Part shown: positions 1-7,716 of the stretch, piece by piece
How positions within the stretch are numbered: position 1 is the stretch's first letter
Layout: each line of letters begins with the position of its first letter
Source: Halonotius pteroides
GTDB taxonomy: Archaea > Halobacteriota > Halobacteria > Halobacteriales > Haloferacaceae
Direction of reading: 5' to 3'
Assembly: GCF_003605635.1 (NCBI RefSeq)
Contig: NZ_QMDW01000014.1
Span: 1-59,743, forward strand
DNA: 59,743 nt
Program-made: the position numbers and the translations under genes
Notes under the pieces: model-generated
What the model was told of the DNA's origin: nothing
Databases searched by the model: none
The model's input: only the letters and a program-made list of their open reading frames with translations

Positions 1-56
1 GCATATTTGTCTCTGCTACCGAGCTAATGGGCTGTCTGGAGCTTAGGCGATAACGA

Positions 57-551
57 GTGGTGTGGGGCGGAATTCATATGAACTTAACAGGTCTCGTTGG
101 GATTCTTGCTGGCCCCTTGCTTGGAGCACTTATTGCACTGGTCGTGAACATTTTTTCAGCAGCACTTGGCCACGGGGCTGTTGGCTTGCTCGGAGCTAAC
201 ACACTTGTCAACGCGAGCGAAGCGATCGTCGCCTACTACATGTTCAAGACGCTAATGGGAATGGACTGGGATGTTTTCCCCGCAAGCACCAGTGCCGCAA
301 CGATCGGGCTCTCGGCAGGAGCCTTCCTGATGGGGGCGATCATCGTTATCAGCGGCGTGAACGGGAGCGCGTTACCGCGCGGTGACTTGGCGATCGCTGT
401 TGGTGGGCTTGTCGGGCTCAATCTTGGCGTCGCTGTCATCGAAGGGCTCCTGACAGGGTTTATTATCAATTTCCTCACTTCTGTTCGTCCAGACCTCATT
501 GGAATGGTTGACCGTGACAGCACAGAGGAGCCGGCAGGGGTGACCGGTTAA
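57..551 (+). CDS. cbiM: CbiM/NikM-like substrate-binding membrane subunit of an ECF metal transporter (N-terminus missing)
   Basis: Hydrophobic protein of 164 residues with several membrane segments. The run HMNLTGLVGILAGP followed by the LLGANTLVNA region matches the CbiM/NikM family, which captures Co2+ or Ni2+ for an ECF-type ABC transporter. Family members are usually over 200 residues and begin with a metal-binding Met-His; that start is absent. An in-frame TAA at 51-53 blocks extension, although the short frame before it (positions 3-50) also looks hydrophobic. The gene may therefore be 5'-disrupted, or the start may really be GTG 57 or ATG 78. It overlaps the next gene by one base. The family call is good; the integrity of the 5' end is doubtful. 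Confidence 0.72.
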   Translation: MVWGGIHMNLTGLVGILAGPLLGALIALVVNIFSAALGHGAVGLLGANTLVNASEAIVAYYMFKTLMGMDWDVFPASTSAATIGLSAGAFLMGAIIVISGVNGSALPRGDLAIAVGGLVGLNLGVAVIEGLLTGFIINFLTSVRPDLIGMVDRDSTEEPAGVTG

Positions 552-877
552 TGGAGTGGTGGAAACAGTACGGTGGGTTGGGTGCGCTTTTCGCTGCCTT
601 CCTTGCCGCCGGCTACTGGGGCTTTACTGCAACCGGCGGTGCACTCCCGTGGGCCAAACGCTCTGCAAGAGCTCTTCAGCGCGGGGTTCAGGAGGGCGGC
701 GGCGCGGTTGTTAATATGGGTCGCGGGGTCATCGTTGCGGGGCCAATCAGAAAGGGAGGCCTTATGTTAGAATTTGGCGGACTCGTCGTCCTCTTATCGG
801 TGATTGGTCTCGGGTTGTACGTCTATGTTGACCGCTACAGTGGCTTTGACGGGGATCAACCCACACAGAAACCGTGA
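551..877 (+). CDS. Small membrane protein of the metal ECF transporter operon (CbiN/NikN-like position)
   Basis: Encodes 108 residues with two predicted membrane spans (about residues 8-30 and 72-95) joined by a basic, glycine-rich stretch. Its start overlaps the CbiM-like gene by one base and its end overlaps cbiQ by four bases, so it is translated with them. Small membrane subunits such as CbiN or NikN sit between M and Q in related operons and help load metal. I see no clear CbiN or PDGLE signature, so the role rests on position and topology. Confidence 0.65.
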   Translation: MEWWKQYGGLGALFAAFLAAGYWGFTATGGALPWAKRSARALQRGVQEGGGAVVNMGRGVIVAGPIRKGGLMLEFGGLVVLLSVIGLGLYVYVDRYSGFDGDQPTQKP

Positions 878-1686
878 CGACACTCTCGAATCACGTTCCC
901 GATCCGCGGCTCATCACTGCGTTCGCCGAGCGGCGAGACGGACCGTTGCACCGCGTCAATCCCTGGACAAAAGTCGGCATCGTTGGCGCGCTTGTTCTCG
1001 CTGTTACCGTATTTGACCGACTCATGCTATTGGCTGGACTCTACGTGGGCGTTCTCGGTATCTATGGTCTTGCAGGTCTGCCGTATCGACGGCTCATCGG
1101 TTGGTATACGCTTCCGATGCTGTTTGTCATCTCTGTGGCTGGGCCGCTGGCATTCCTCGAACCGGGCACGCCGGTCGGCGGGGCACTCTCTACACCGGTT
1201 GGTTCGCTGTCAGTCACATGGGCTGGCCTCAGCCTTTTTTTGGAACTCACGTGTCGGTCACTTACCGTTGTCACGTTCGCGCTGACGGCATCAATGACCA
1301 CCAAATACACACACGTGGCATACATACTCGGTCGGTTACTCCCTCGACCGATCGATCAGATCGCGCTGCTTACCTACCGTTTTACATTTGTCATGCTTGA
1401 AACACTTGAGGATCTGGTAAAAGCCGTACTGTCTCGTGGCGGGAACCTTGCCGATTTCTGGTCGAACAGGCGGCTATACGCCAGAATTCTCGGCATGACG
1501 ATGTTGTCGGCGATCGAGCGATCCGAGCGGCTCGTCAAATCAATGGAGGCTCGTGGCTACAGCGGTGATATCACGCTGTACGGTAACGTTTCGCGACCCC
1601 CAATCCACGAACTGCTCATCATTGCTGGCTTGTACAGTGGCGTCGTTGGCTATGTGATAGTCGTTGTCTATGAGGTGAGACTATGA
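874..1686 (+). CDS. cbiQ: CbiQ/EcfT transmembrane coupling protein of metal ECF transporter
   Basis: Encodes 270 residues with several membrane helices. The cytoplasmic segment ending in KSMEARGY is the Ala-Arg-Gly coupling motif through which EcfT proteins contact the ATPases; an earlier SRGG near the preceding loop may be the second coupling helix. The protein links the CbiM-like capture subunit to CbiO. The start is GTG at 874, overlapping the upstream stop by four bases. The stop overlaps the cbiO ATG in an ATGA, so all four genes form one translationally coupled operon. Confidence 0.87.
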   Translation: MTTLSNHVPDPRLITAFAERRDGPLHRVNPWTKVGIVGALVLAVTVFDRLMLLAGLYVGVLGIYGLAGLPYRRLIGWYTLPMLFVISVAGPLAFLEPGTPVGGALSTPVGSLSVTWAGLSLFLELTCRSLTVVTFALTASMTTKYTHVAYILGRLLPRPIDQIALLTYRFTFVMLETLEDLVKAVLSRGGNLADFWSNRRLYARILGMTMLSAIERSERLVKSMEARGYSGDITLYGNVSRPPIHELLIIAGLYSGVVGYVIVVVYEVRL

Positions 1687-2549
1687 GTCGAGACGAGAGC
1701 CTACTTATCGACCTCCGGTGTGAGGCCCACACATACCCTGATGGGACAGTCGGCATGCATGATGTCGATTTTTCCGTGTACCCCAACGAGGTTGTCGCGC
1801 TTGTCGGTGGCAACGGTGCTGGGAAATCAACGCTTCTTGAACACCTGAACGCAACGCTCGTGCCCGACGACGGCGAACTTGTTGTTGAGGGCACACCGGT
1901 TACCGAAGACAACAGACAACATGCACGGAAAGAGGTCGGATTCGTGTTTCAGGACGCTGATACGCAACTCGTCGCCCCCACAGTCCTCGATGACGTGCTG
2001 TTTGGCCTCCAGAACTACGGTGTTCCTGACAGTGATACACAGGAGCGCGCTCGTGAGGCACTGGCAACTGTCGACGCGAGCCATCTCGAAGATCGGGTAC
2101 CCCACTATCTCAGCGGCGGTGAAAAACGCCTTGTCGGTCTTGCAGGTGTCCTCGTGCTTGAACCGAGTGTTGTCGTGTTGGACGAGCCACTCGCTGGGCT
2201 TGACCCCGAGCGCTCCCAGCTGATCGCCGATCGAATTACCCAGATTCACGAGGAGGGTATCAGCGTCGTGTTGTCGACACACGATCTCGAATTTGCCGCT
2301 GAAGTCGCGGATAGGGTCTGTGTGATGGCCGATGGCAACATTGTTGGAAGCGGAACGCCCCAGACAGTGTTTTATGACGACGTGCTGTTGGAGAACGCGA
2401 ACCTTCACCCGCCAAGTGCGGTGCGAATCGCCCGTGAGGCGGGGCTGACGCCGACCGCACAGCCGGTAACAGAGGCAGACCTCATATCGCTTCTCACAGC
2501 GTCCGCCGAGGAGGAAGCATCACAGAGAACCGTTCAGGACAAGCGTTGA
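1683..2549 (+). CDS. cbiO: CbiO-type ATP-binding subunit of metal ECF transporter
   Basis: Encodes a 288-residue ABC ATPase that powers the transporter formed with the three upstream genes. Visible motifs are Walker A GGNGAGKST (residues 42-50), the Q-loop FQDADTQL (about 89-96), the signature LSGGEKR (143-149), Walker B ending VVLDEP (164-169) and a switch histidine in STHD. The FQ.PD.Q-like Q-loop is typical of EcfA/CbiO rather than of uptake ATPases with periplasmic binding proteins. It ends the operon; the next gene converges from the other strand after 21 bases. Substrate is probably cobalt or nickel, but the adjacent zinc island leaves zinc open. Confidence 0.92.
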   Translation: MSRDESLLIDLRCEAHTYPDGTVGMHDVDFSVYPNEVVALVGGNGAGKSTLLEHLNATLVPDDGELVVEGTPVTEDNRQHARKEVGFVFQDADTQLVAPTVLDDVLFGLQNYGVPDSDTQERAREALATVDASHLEDRVPHYLSGGEKRLVGLAGVLVLEPSVVVLDEPLAGLDPERSQLIADRITQIHEEGISVVLSTHDLEFAAEVADRVCVMADGNIVGSGTPQTVFYDDVLLENANLHPPSAVRIAREAGLTPTAQPVTEADLISLLTASAEEEASQRTVQDKR

Positions 2550-2570
2550 GACATCTAATCCAGCCGGCAG

Positions 2571-3854
2571 TTACTTTGTCGGTGTTATCGGCTCCGTCGA
2601 TCGCTCGCAAAATGAGTCCATGGCCTCTGTAATTCGGTCTGCACTTCGTCGTGCACCAGCAATATTTGGCGCATACGGGCCAACAGTTCCGAGTGCGAGT
2701 GCTCCGGAGACGTACAGTGGGACTTGATCACCGGCGACGGTTCGCCAAGCCAGTGTGTCGTCGTCAAGTCGTGGGAGACCCCGATAGCCACGACCCAAGT
2801 CAAGCGTGTCGGCTAGTCGCTCAACAAACGGGTGGTCGAACACCGACGCAAATCCGGTGGCACAGACGACCCGATCCGAACGTAGTCGGGTGTCATCAGC
2901 GAGTATCAACCGAACATGGTCGTCTTCTTGGGTTGCACGAATAACCTCTCCTTGCCGAACCTGAAGGGAGCCACTCTGACGACGAGTGTCCAGCGTGTCG
3001 TACAGATATGGTGGCATCGTCGCTGTGTGTCGAGCCTCCTGCAGAACATCGGAGCGAGCTTTCGACGCTGGGGGGTGGCAATGTAGTTCACGTTCGATAT
3101 GGTGCCAGTTGAGCCATTGTGGGTCTGCTTCAGTGACTTCCCATTCAAGCGGCTGTCGAGAGAGCAAAGTGACTGACTCTCTCTCGCTGCGCGTGGCGGC
3201 CAGTTGGGCGGCAGTAATGCCACCGCCGATGATGACTGTCTCCGTCGTGTCGGTGGTCGGGTTGAAGCTCCCCCAGACGTGTTCGACACCGCTAACCGAG
3301 CGGCCCCACTCTGGGAGATGGTACCGCCCGCCGTAGCCGATGGCAAACACACAAGTATGTGTGTCGATCATGCCGTCATCGGTCACGACTCGCAGCCCTT
3401 CGTCTGGGCGGTCGTGAATCATCGTGACCGCTGTCTGTCTGTGTAGCGTGTGAAGACTGTTCGACTCGATTACATGGTCGGCGTGGTCGAGAAACAGTTC
3501 CAGTCCGGGTCGGTCAGGGTAGTCGACTGTTGGCTGCAGTTCGTCCTCCCGGTCGTTGCCCGCTGCAAAATCTTCGAGCGCGAATGGGTCGGTTCCGAGG
3601 TGATTGACGTACGTTGAGCGCAACGAGTCCATCCCACAGGCGCGGGCCTTTCGCCGAAACGAGTCGAGCAAGCGGTCGTTTGGGTCGACAATGACGAGCC
3701 CATCACGGTCGAGAGCGGTGTCTTCGAGGAGTCGCTGGGCGAGGTAGGTGCCGTGGATACCACCACCAACGACGACGCAGTCGACGCTTGGCGCACGGTC
3801 GATACCGCCAGACGTGACACCGGTGATAGCAGGTGGATTACTGGATGTCGGCAT
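2571..3854 (-). CDS. FAD/NAD(P)-binding oxidoreductase of unknown substrate
   Basis: Encodes 427 residues. An N-terminal Rossmann motif VVVGGGIHGTYLA (about residues 26-38) fits FAD binding, and a second, VIIGGGITAAQLA in the middle, fits NAD(P)H. The two-dinucleotide layout resembles the COG4529 and lysine/ornithine N-monooxygenase-like groups. I chose ATG 3854 because longer frames run into the AT-rich promoter. It is transcribed away from the COG0523 operon across a 96-bp shared promoter, so co-regulation with metal supply is likely. The substrate cannot be read from sequence. Siderophore-type N-hydroxylation is possible, but no siderophore genes are nearby. Confidence 0.75.
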   Translation of the reverse strand: MPTSSNPPAITGVTSGGIDRAPSVDCVVVGGGIHGTYLAQRLLEDTALDRDGLVIVDPNDRLLDSFRRKARACGMDSLRSTYVNHLGTDPFALEDFAAGNDREDELQPTVDYPDRPGLELFLDHADHVIESNSLHTLHRQTAVTMIHDRPDEGLRVVTDDGMIDTHTCVFAIGYGGRYHLPEWGRSVSGVEHVWGSFNPTTDTTETVIIGGGITAAQLAATRSERESVTLLSRQPLEWEVTEADPQWLNWHHIERELHCHPPASKARSDVLQEARHTATMPPYLYDTLDTRRQSGSLQVRQGEVIRATQEDDHVRLILADDTRLRSDRVVCATGFASVFDHPFVERLADTLDLGRGYRGLPRLDDDTLAWRTVAGDQVPLYVSGALALGTVGPYAPNIAGARRSADRITEAMDSFCERSTEPITPTK

Positions 3855-3950
3855 TGCGTCCGGTCGTCTCGTCCGGAGAGGTCGCGTATTAATAAGACTA
3901 TCAACTAAAATAATAATAACTATCAATGAGAACCTCTATTATAGCAATAC
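3855..3950. promoter_or_regulatory. Divergent AT-rich promoter with direct repeats, FAD oxidoreductase / COG0523 operon
   Basis: The region separates two divergent genes and becomes very AT-rich toward the GTPase start. ACTATCAA occurs twice in the same orientation, at 3897-3904 and 3919-3926, 22 bp apart (two helical turns). An AACTAAAATAAT stretch about 36-47 bp before ATG 3951 could act as TATA box. The spaced repeats look like a regulator site, but no regulator is identified. Confidence 0.45.
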
Positions 3951-5231
3951 ATGCCACAGGACACAACCCCCGTGACGGTGCTGTCAGGCACACTCGGTGC
4001 CGGGAAAACAACCACACTCAACCACATCCTACAGGAGAGCGGCGACCGCGAGCTGGCCGTGTTGGTCAACGATATGGGTGAGGTCAACGTCGACGCCGAG
4101 TTGGTCGCCGAATCCTCCGATATCTCGGCCGAGGATGAGGAGCTAATCGAACTCGATGACGGCTGTATCTGCTGTGAACTTCGTGGCGACCTGCTGGACG
4201 CCATCGGTGAACTCACCCACGACCAGACGTTCGATGCGATCATCGTCGAATCGACCGGCGTCGCCGAACCGCTGCCCGTCGCTCAGACGCTCACGCTTGG
4301 GTTTGACCAGTCGGATCTTGACCCGACGGAGTTCTACGAAGAGACCGGAATCGAACCACTCGAAGGCTGTCACATGGATACCGCCGTGACGGTCGTCGAC
4401 GCCCATCAGTTCCAGACGGCGATGGAATCCGAGGAACTACTTGACGACGACGGCACCGAAAAACACCTCGGCAACCTGCTGGTCGAGCAGGTCGAGTTCT
4501 GCGACGTGCTGTTGCTCAACAAGTGTGATCTGGTCGATGAGCAGACCGTAGAGGAGATCGAGGAACTCGTCACGACGCTCCAGCCGCGGGCGGAAATCAT
4601 CCGAACGACCCACGGGAGGGTCGACAGCGAGCAGATCGTCGACACCGGCCGTTTCGATTTCGCGGACGCAAGCCAGTCGGCCGGCTGGATGCAGGAACTC
4701 CAAGAGCCCCACGCATCAGCCGAGGAGGAACACGGCGTGACCTCGTTCGTCTTCGAGGCGCGACGCCCGTTCCACCCTGAGCGATTCGCCGAACTGCTCG
4801 ACGGGTTCCCTGATAGCGTAGTTCGCTCAAAGGGCCATTTCTGGCTGGCGGGCCGCGAGGAGATGGCGATCATGCTCAACGTTGCCGGGCAGTCGGTGCG
4901 GATTGCTCCCGCTGGCAACTGGGTGGCGTCGCTCCCACCCGAAGAGCGCGAGCAGCAGTTGGAAGCGGTGCCCGGTTTAGAGGAGATTTGGGACGAGAAG
5001 TGGGGCGACCGCGGCACCCAACTCGTGTTGATCGGCACCGAGATGGATCACAACGCGCTCCGGAGTCGACTCGACGAGTGTCTCCTCACCGAGATCGAGA
5101 TGGACGCCGAGTGGTCGGCCTTCGAAGATCGGTTCCCGCGGTTTGACCCACCCAAGGAGGCTGAAGCAAGCGACGACCAGAACCCTGCGGCCGACCCCGA
5201 CAAACAGGAAGAGATCGGCCTTGCTGACTAA
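3951..5231 (+). CDS. COG0523-family (CobW/ZNG1-like) metal-chaperone GTPase
   Basis: Encodes a 426-residue P-loop GTPase of the CobW/COG0523 family, whose members deliver metals (often zinc) to client proteins. Motifs are Walker A GTLGAGKT (residues 13-20), the metal-binding CICC (72-75), VESTGVAEP (about 100-108) and the guanine motif NKCD (about 177-180). A CobW_C domain follows, with RRPFHPERF and GDRGTQLVLIG. It heads an operon with a DUF7511-like protein, a small unknown and a uS14 paralogue. That company resembles bacterial Zur-controlled zinc-starvation operons. It is closely similar to the gene at 11424-12641. The exact client is unknown. Confidence 0.93.
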   Translation: MPQDTTPVTVLSGTLGAGKTTTLNHILQESGDRELAVLVNDMGEVNVDAELVAESSDISAEDEELIELDDGCICCELRGDLLDAIGELTHDQTFDAIIVESTGVAEPLPVAQTLTLGFDQSDLDPTEFYEETGIEPLEGCHMDTAVTVVDAHQFQTAMESEELLDDDGTEKHLGNLLVEQVEFCDVLLLNKCDLVDEQTVEEIEELVTTLQPRAEIIRTTHGRVDSEQIVDTGRFDFADASQSAGWMQELQEPHASAEEEHGVTSFVFEARRPFHPERFAELLDGFPDSVVRSKGHFWLAGREEMAIMLNVAGQSVRIAPAGNWVASLPPEEREQQLEAVPGLEEIWDEKWGDRGTQLVLIGTEMDHNALRSRLDECLLTEIEMDAEWSAFEDRFPRFDPPKEAEASDDQNPAADPDKQEEIGLAD

Positions 5232-5241
5232 CACACCACCC

Positions 5242-5436
5242 GTGACTGCGCACAACCTGCCACCACACGCAACCGACGATGGCGAACCGACGAGACAGTG
5301 TCACACGATCATCGAACCGCGCGACGACGCTGCCGATCTGATAACCGTGTACTCGATAGCCCCGGAGGATTCGAAGCTGACGGCGTGGCTGTCGGCGACC
5401 GCAAACAGCTATGAGCGACTGGAGGAGATGCGATGA
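5242..5436 (+). CDS. DUF7511-like small haloarchaeal protein
   Basis: Encodes about 64 residues from GTG 5242 (a TTG at 5221 inside the previous gene is an alternative). The segment [17 protein letters not shown] followed by a Ser-Tyr-x-x-Leu-x-x-Met-Arg end matches my recollection of the haloarchaeal DUF7511 family, which has no known function. It starts 10 bases after the COG0523 stop and its own stop overlaps the next gene by four bases. A second DUF7511-like gene lies inside the znu operon (8465-8668), tying the family to metal supply here. Confidence 0.65.
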   Translation: MTAHNLPPHATDDGEPTRQCHTIIEPRDDAADLITVYSIAPEDSKLTAWLSATANSYERLEEMR

Positions 5437-5684
5437 CAAACCCATTTCAGCGTGCCGTGACACACAGCGTTCCACGACCCAAGCGCGTGGCGGCAATCGA
5501 GACGCTGACCGAGGCCAACCGAACGACCGATCTGGCGGTGCTGGTTCAAACCAGTGGTCTTCCAGGCGGGCTTCGGCGACAGGCCGTCGATGGCCTGATC
5601 TCGTGTGGAGCCACCGACCTGCTCGAAGAACTGGCCGACGACCGCTCGGTCGCCCCCGAACTCAGCAAAAAGGCACAACGATGA
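5433..5684 (+). CDS. Small helical protein of unknown function in the zinc-linked operon
   Basis: Encodes 83 residues, predicted almost wholly helical, with short repeats ([20 protein letters not shown] and [20 protein letters not shown]) reminiscent of one or two HEAT-like helical pairs. I do not recognise a family. It overlaps its neighbours by four bases on each side (ATGA junctions), so it is translated with the DUF7511-like protein and the uS14 paralogue. A protein-binding scaffold is conceivable but unsupported. Confidence 0.6.
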   Translation: MTNPFQRAVTHSVPRPKRVAAIETLTEANRTTDLAVLVQTSGLPGGLRRQAVDGLISCGATDLLEELADDRSVAPELSKKAQR

Positions 5685-5851
5685 CCGACAACAGCGACAC
5701 CGAAGAGGTCGACGGCGAACCGGCCGGACAGACACGCGTCTGCCGGGCGACGGGCCGTGAACAGGGGCTGGTCGGGAAGTACGACATCTGGCTGTGCCGA
5801 CAGGCGTTTCGCGAGATGGCCCCGGCTATGGGATTCGAAAAACACGAATGA
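5681..5851 (+). CDS. Paralogue of ribosomal protein uS14 with a degraded zinc site (C-minus type)
   Basis: Encodes 56 residues. The core [17 protein letters not shown] matches the haloarchaeal type-Z uS14, which normally carries four zinc cysteines as C-x-x-C and C-x-x-C. Here the first pair reads CRAT and the second CRQA, so the second and fourth cysteines are lost (Thr and Ala). In bacteria, zinc-free paralogues of ribosomal proteins replace the zinc forms under zinc starvation and are co-encoded with COG0523 GTPases; this gene ends just such an operon. ATG 5681 overlaps the upstream stop. Replacement of the main uS14 is inferred, not shown. Confidence 0.88.
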   Translation: MTDNSDTEEVDGEPAGQTRVCRATGREQGLVGKYDIWLCRQAFREMAPAMGFEKHE

Positions 5852-6008
5852 ATCGCCCGAGTCGCAGGTATCGGTTTTGTTACTAACTGATTTTCAAATA
5901 TATTAATTATAGCTAATTTGGGCATTTCGATAGCATTTTTGTTGCTCTAAGCATAATTAACAGTATCAATGGGTGTTACGCACACAGTCGAAAATGGAGC
6001 GGAGAACC
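5852..6008. promoter_or_regulatory. AT-rich promoter region of the ASCH gene
   Basis: A 157-bp spacer that turns strongly AT-rich between about 5881 and 5970. It contains TAATTATAGCTAATTT near 5904-5919 and AGTATCAATGGG near 5962-5973, the latter resembling the ACTATCAATG seen before the COG0523 operon. The first part may also hold the terminator of the uS14 operon (T-rich runs near 5886-5893). Promoter elements are not distinct enough to fix a start site. Confidence 0.35.
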
Positions 6009-6320
6009 ATGACGATGATTGATGCCAACGAACTGCTGCCAGCCGAACGCATCCGACAGGCTGTTGTTGCCGGCGACGTGACACAGCTTCACCGCGGGGG
6101 TCAACACGCCGCGGAGGGCGATCAGTTCACCATCGACGATATGCTGTTCGAGGTGACGACCGTTCGCGAAGAGCAGCTGGGAGACCTGACGGACGAAGAC
6201 GCACAGGCCGAGGGCTCGGAGAACCTTGCAGCATACAGGAAGCGTATCGAACGAACCCATGACATCACGTGGGATGAGACGGATACGACGGTGCGTCACG
6301 AGTTCGAACGGGTCGATTGA
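6009..6320 (+). CDS. ASCH-domain protein
   Basis: Encodes about 103 residues from ATG 6009; ATG 5994 and ATG 6015 are alternatives. The pattern LLPAERIRQAVVAGDVTQLH..G.Q.A..GD.F.I....F.V..V followed by LGDLTDEDAQAEG fits the ASCH (ASC-1 homology) fold, a PUA-like domain thought to bind RNA in translation-related contexts. It lies alone between the zinc-linked operons with AT-rich promoters on both sides. Its target is unknown. Its location beside a ribosomal paralogue makes a translation role under metal stress a reasonable guess. Confidence 0.72.
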   Translation: MTMIDANELLPAERIRQAVVAGDVTQLHRGGQHAAEGDQFTIDDMLFEVTTVREEQLGDLTDEDAQAEGSENLAAYRKRIERTHDITWDETDTTVRHEFERVD

Positions 6321-6363
6321 GAAGGGCGAATCAGTTTGAGCAACGACCTACGTCTATCCGGCC

Positions 6364-6396
6364 AGTATTAATTAGACTCAGATAGAAATTAATACT
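6364..6396. promoter_or_regulatory. Perfect 10-bp inverted repeat upstream of the zinc-finger gene
   Basis: AGTATTAATT (6364-6373) and AATTAATACT (6387-6396) form a perfect inverted repeat with a 13-bp spacer, so arm centres are 23 bp apart. It lies 70-102 bp before the small zinc-finger gene and 44 bp after the ASCH gene. The arms are too AT-rich and the spacer too long for a strong terminator, so a dimeric regulator site is the better reading. Confidence 0.45.
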
Positions 6397-6465
6397 CGCA
6401 CATAAGTTCAGCCCCCCTATTCTTAATAACACTTTTTATGCTATCTCTCATGAGTTAATATTGCA

Positions 6466-6618
6466 ATGGCATACTCATGCACCAGCTGCGATGCACAGTT
6501 CGACGCCGCCGTCGGCGTTACCCAACACGTTGCGCTGCATCACAACACGTGTGCCGTCTGTGACGAGAGCTTCGAGACGGCCGACGGGCTGCGAGACCAC
6601 ACCCACGAAACGCATTAG
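6466..6618 (+). CDS. 50-residue tandem C2H2 zinc-finger protein
   Basis: Translation from ATG 6466 to TAG 6616-6618 gives 50 residues carrying two C2H2-like fingers. The first is CTSC followed by QHVALHH (C-x2-C-x12-H-x4-H, Cys5/Cys8). The second is CAVC followed by DHTHETH near the C-terminus. A TATA-like CTTTTTATG at 6432-6440, about 30 bp before ATG, fits a leaderless haloarchaeal transcript. The protein sits in the middle of the zinc island, so it may be a zinc sensor, a regulator or a zinc reservoir; none is proven. It may have been missed by annotation because it is so short. Confidence 0.75.
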   Translation: MAYSCTSCDAQFDAAVGVTQHVALHHNTCAVCDESFETADGLRDHTHETH

Positions 6619-6651
6619 ACGCGGTCCAGACATCGGTTGGGCCGATCCCCG

Positions 6652-7716
6652 CTATTTTCGCTCGTCGCCACCGTCAGCGGACACCTGCTTCGGACTGCGA
6701 CGCCGTCGGTACCGATACAGCATCGCCGACAGCAACAGTGGCACCTCTCGGCGCACTCGCCTGCCAGCGACGACACCGAGATAGACGAGAAGGGCTGTCA
6801 CAACGATCGAGCCACCAGCGGCGATGCCAAACTGGTAGGCGACCGTGACGCCGATGACTGTCGCCAGCTGGCCGGCGATGATCGCCAGCCAGATCGACTG
6901 TTTGAAACTCCGGGCGACCGGTGCCGCCGCGGCGACCGGGATGACGAGCATCGCCGCCACGAGGATGACACCCATGATCTGCATCGCGCTGACGACAACC
7001 CCAGCGGTCAGGACGACGAGCAATCGCTTGTAGTGCCGGACGTTGAACCGGGCGGCCCGCGCCGCCGGGGCGTCGAACGTGACGTATACGAGCGGTCGGT
7101 AGGCAAGGGTGACGACGGCACCGACGATGAGGCTCATCAGGATCAACAGCCCGATATCCGTTTTCGAGACCGTCGCCAGACTGCCGAAGAGGTAGGCGTT
7201 GATGCCGACAGCGATGCCGCCACCGGTGGCCGTGATCAGGATACTGCCGACCGCGAATCCGCCGGTCAGCACCATCGCCAGCGACGTATCCCCGTATGTG
7301 TCTGCGTGGTCAATGAGAAGTTCGACGAGCAGCGCGGTCACGATCGCGACGACAAAGGCGGTGATGATCGGCGACACCGACAGCGAGAACACCGAGTTGA
7401 GAAACAGACCGAGGGCCACGCCAGCGAAGGCCGTATGCGCGAGCGTATCGCTCAGCATCGATAGCTCGCGGTGGACGAGAAACGTGCCCACAACCGGGCC
7501 GATGATCGCGATACAGATCGCCGCGAGATACGCCCGTTGCATATAGGCGTACCCGAGCATATCGATCCCGGTGAGTTCACTCATCGCTGTCAACAGAGCA
7601 CCGTAGACCGCTTCGAGCAGCCAGTCAAACCCATCGGCGAGCGGCGTCGCCGATCTGCCCGCTGCAGCCAGCTGTGTGAGACGGCCAGTCGGCGGTGTGA
7701 GCAGTGTCGTGATCAT
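6652..7716 (-). CDS. znuB: ZnuB-like zinc/manganese ABC transporter permease
   Basis: Encodes a 354-residue polytopic protein of the ABC-3 (ZnuB/MntB) permease family. It has an extended N-terminus of about 60 residues and then 8-9 membrane helices. The cytoplasmic coupling region around HRELSMLSDTLAHTAFAGVA is typical of the family. It is the last gene of znuA-DUF7511-znuC-znuB, and its start overlaps znuC by four bases. Zinc rather than manganese is suggested by the three COG0523 GTPases and the His-rich ZnuA. It ends 33 bp from the convergent zinc-finger gene. Confidence 0.92.
   Translation of the reverse strand: MITTLLTPPTGRLTQLAAAGRSATPLADGFDWLLEAVYGALLTAMSELTGIDMLGYAYMQRAYLAAICIAIIGPVVGTFLVHRELSMLSDTLAHTAFAGVALGLFLNSVFSLSVSPIITAFVVAIVTALLVELLIDHADTYGDTSLAMVLTGGFAVGSILITATGGGIAVGINAYLFGSLATVSKTDIGLLILMSLIVGAVVTLAYRPLVYVTFDAPAARAARFNVRHYKRLLVVLTAGVVVSAMQIMGVILVAAMLVIPVAAAAPVARSFKQSIWLAIIAGQLATVIGVTVAYQFGIAAGGSIVVTALLVYLGVVAGRRVRREVPLLLSAMLYRYRRRRSPKQVSADGGDERK

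Noticed and set aside
3855-3926. Start of the FAD oxidoreductase at 3926
   Set aside because: The added residues are encoded by the AT-rich promoter and direct repeats; ATG 3854 leads directly into the FAD domain.
5143-5241. Longer N-terminus for the DUF7511-like gene
   Set aside because: The extension overlaps the COG0523 coding region and is Arg/Thr-rich shadow sequence; similarity begins after GTG 5242.
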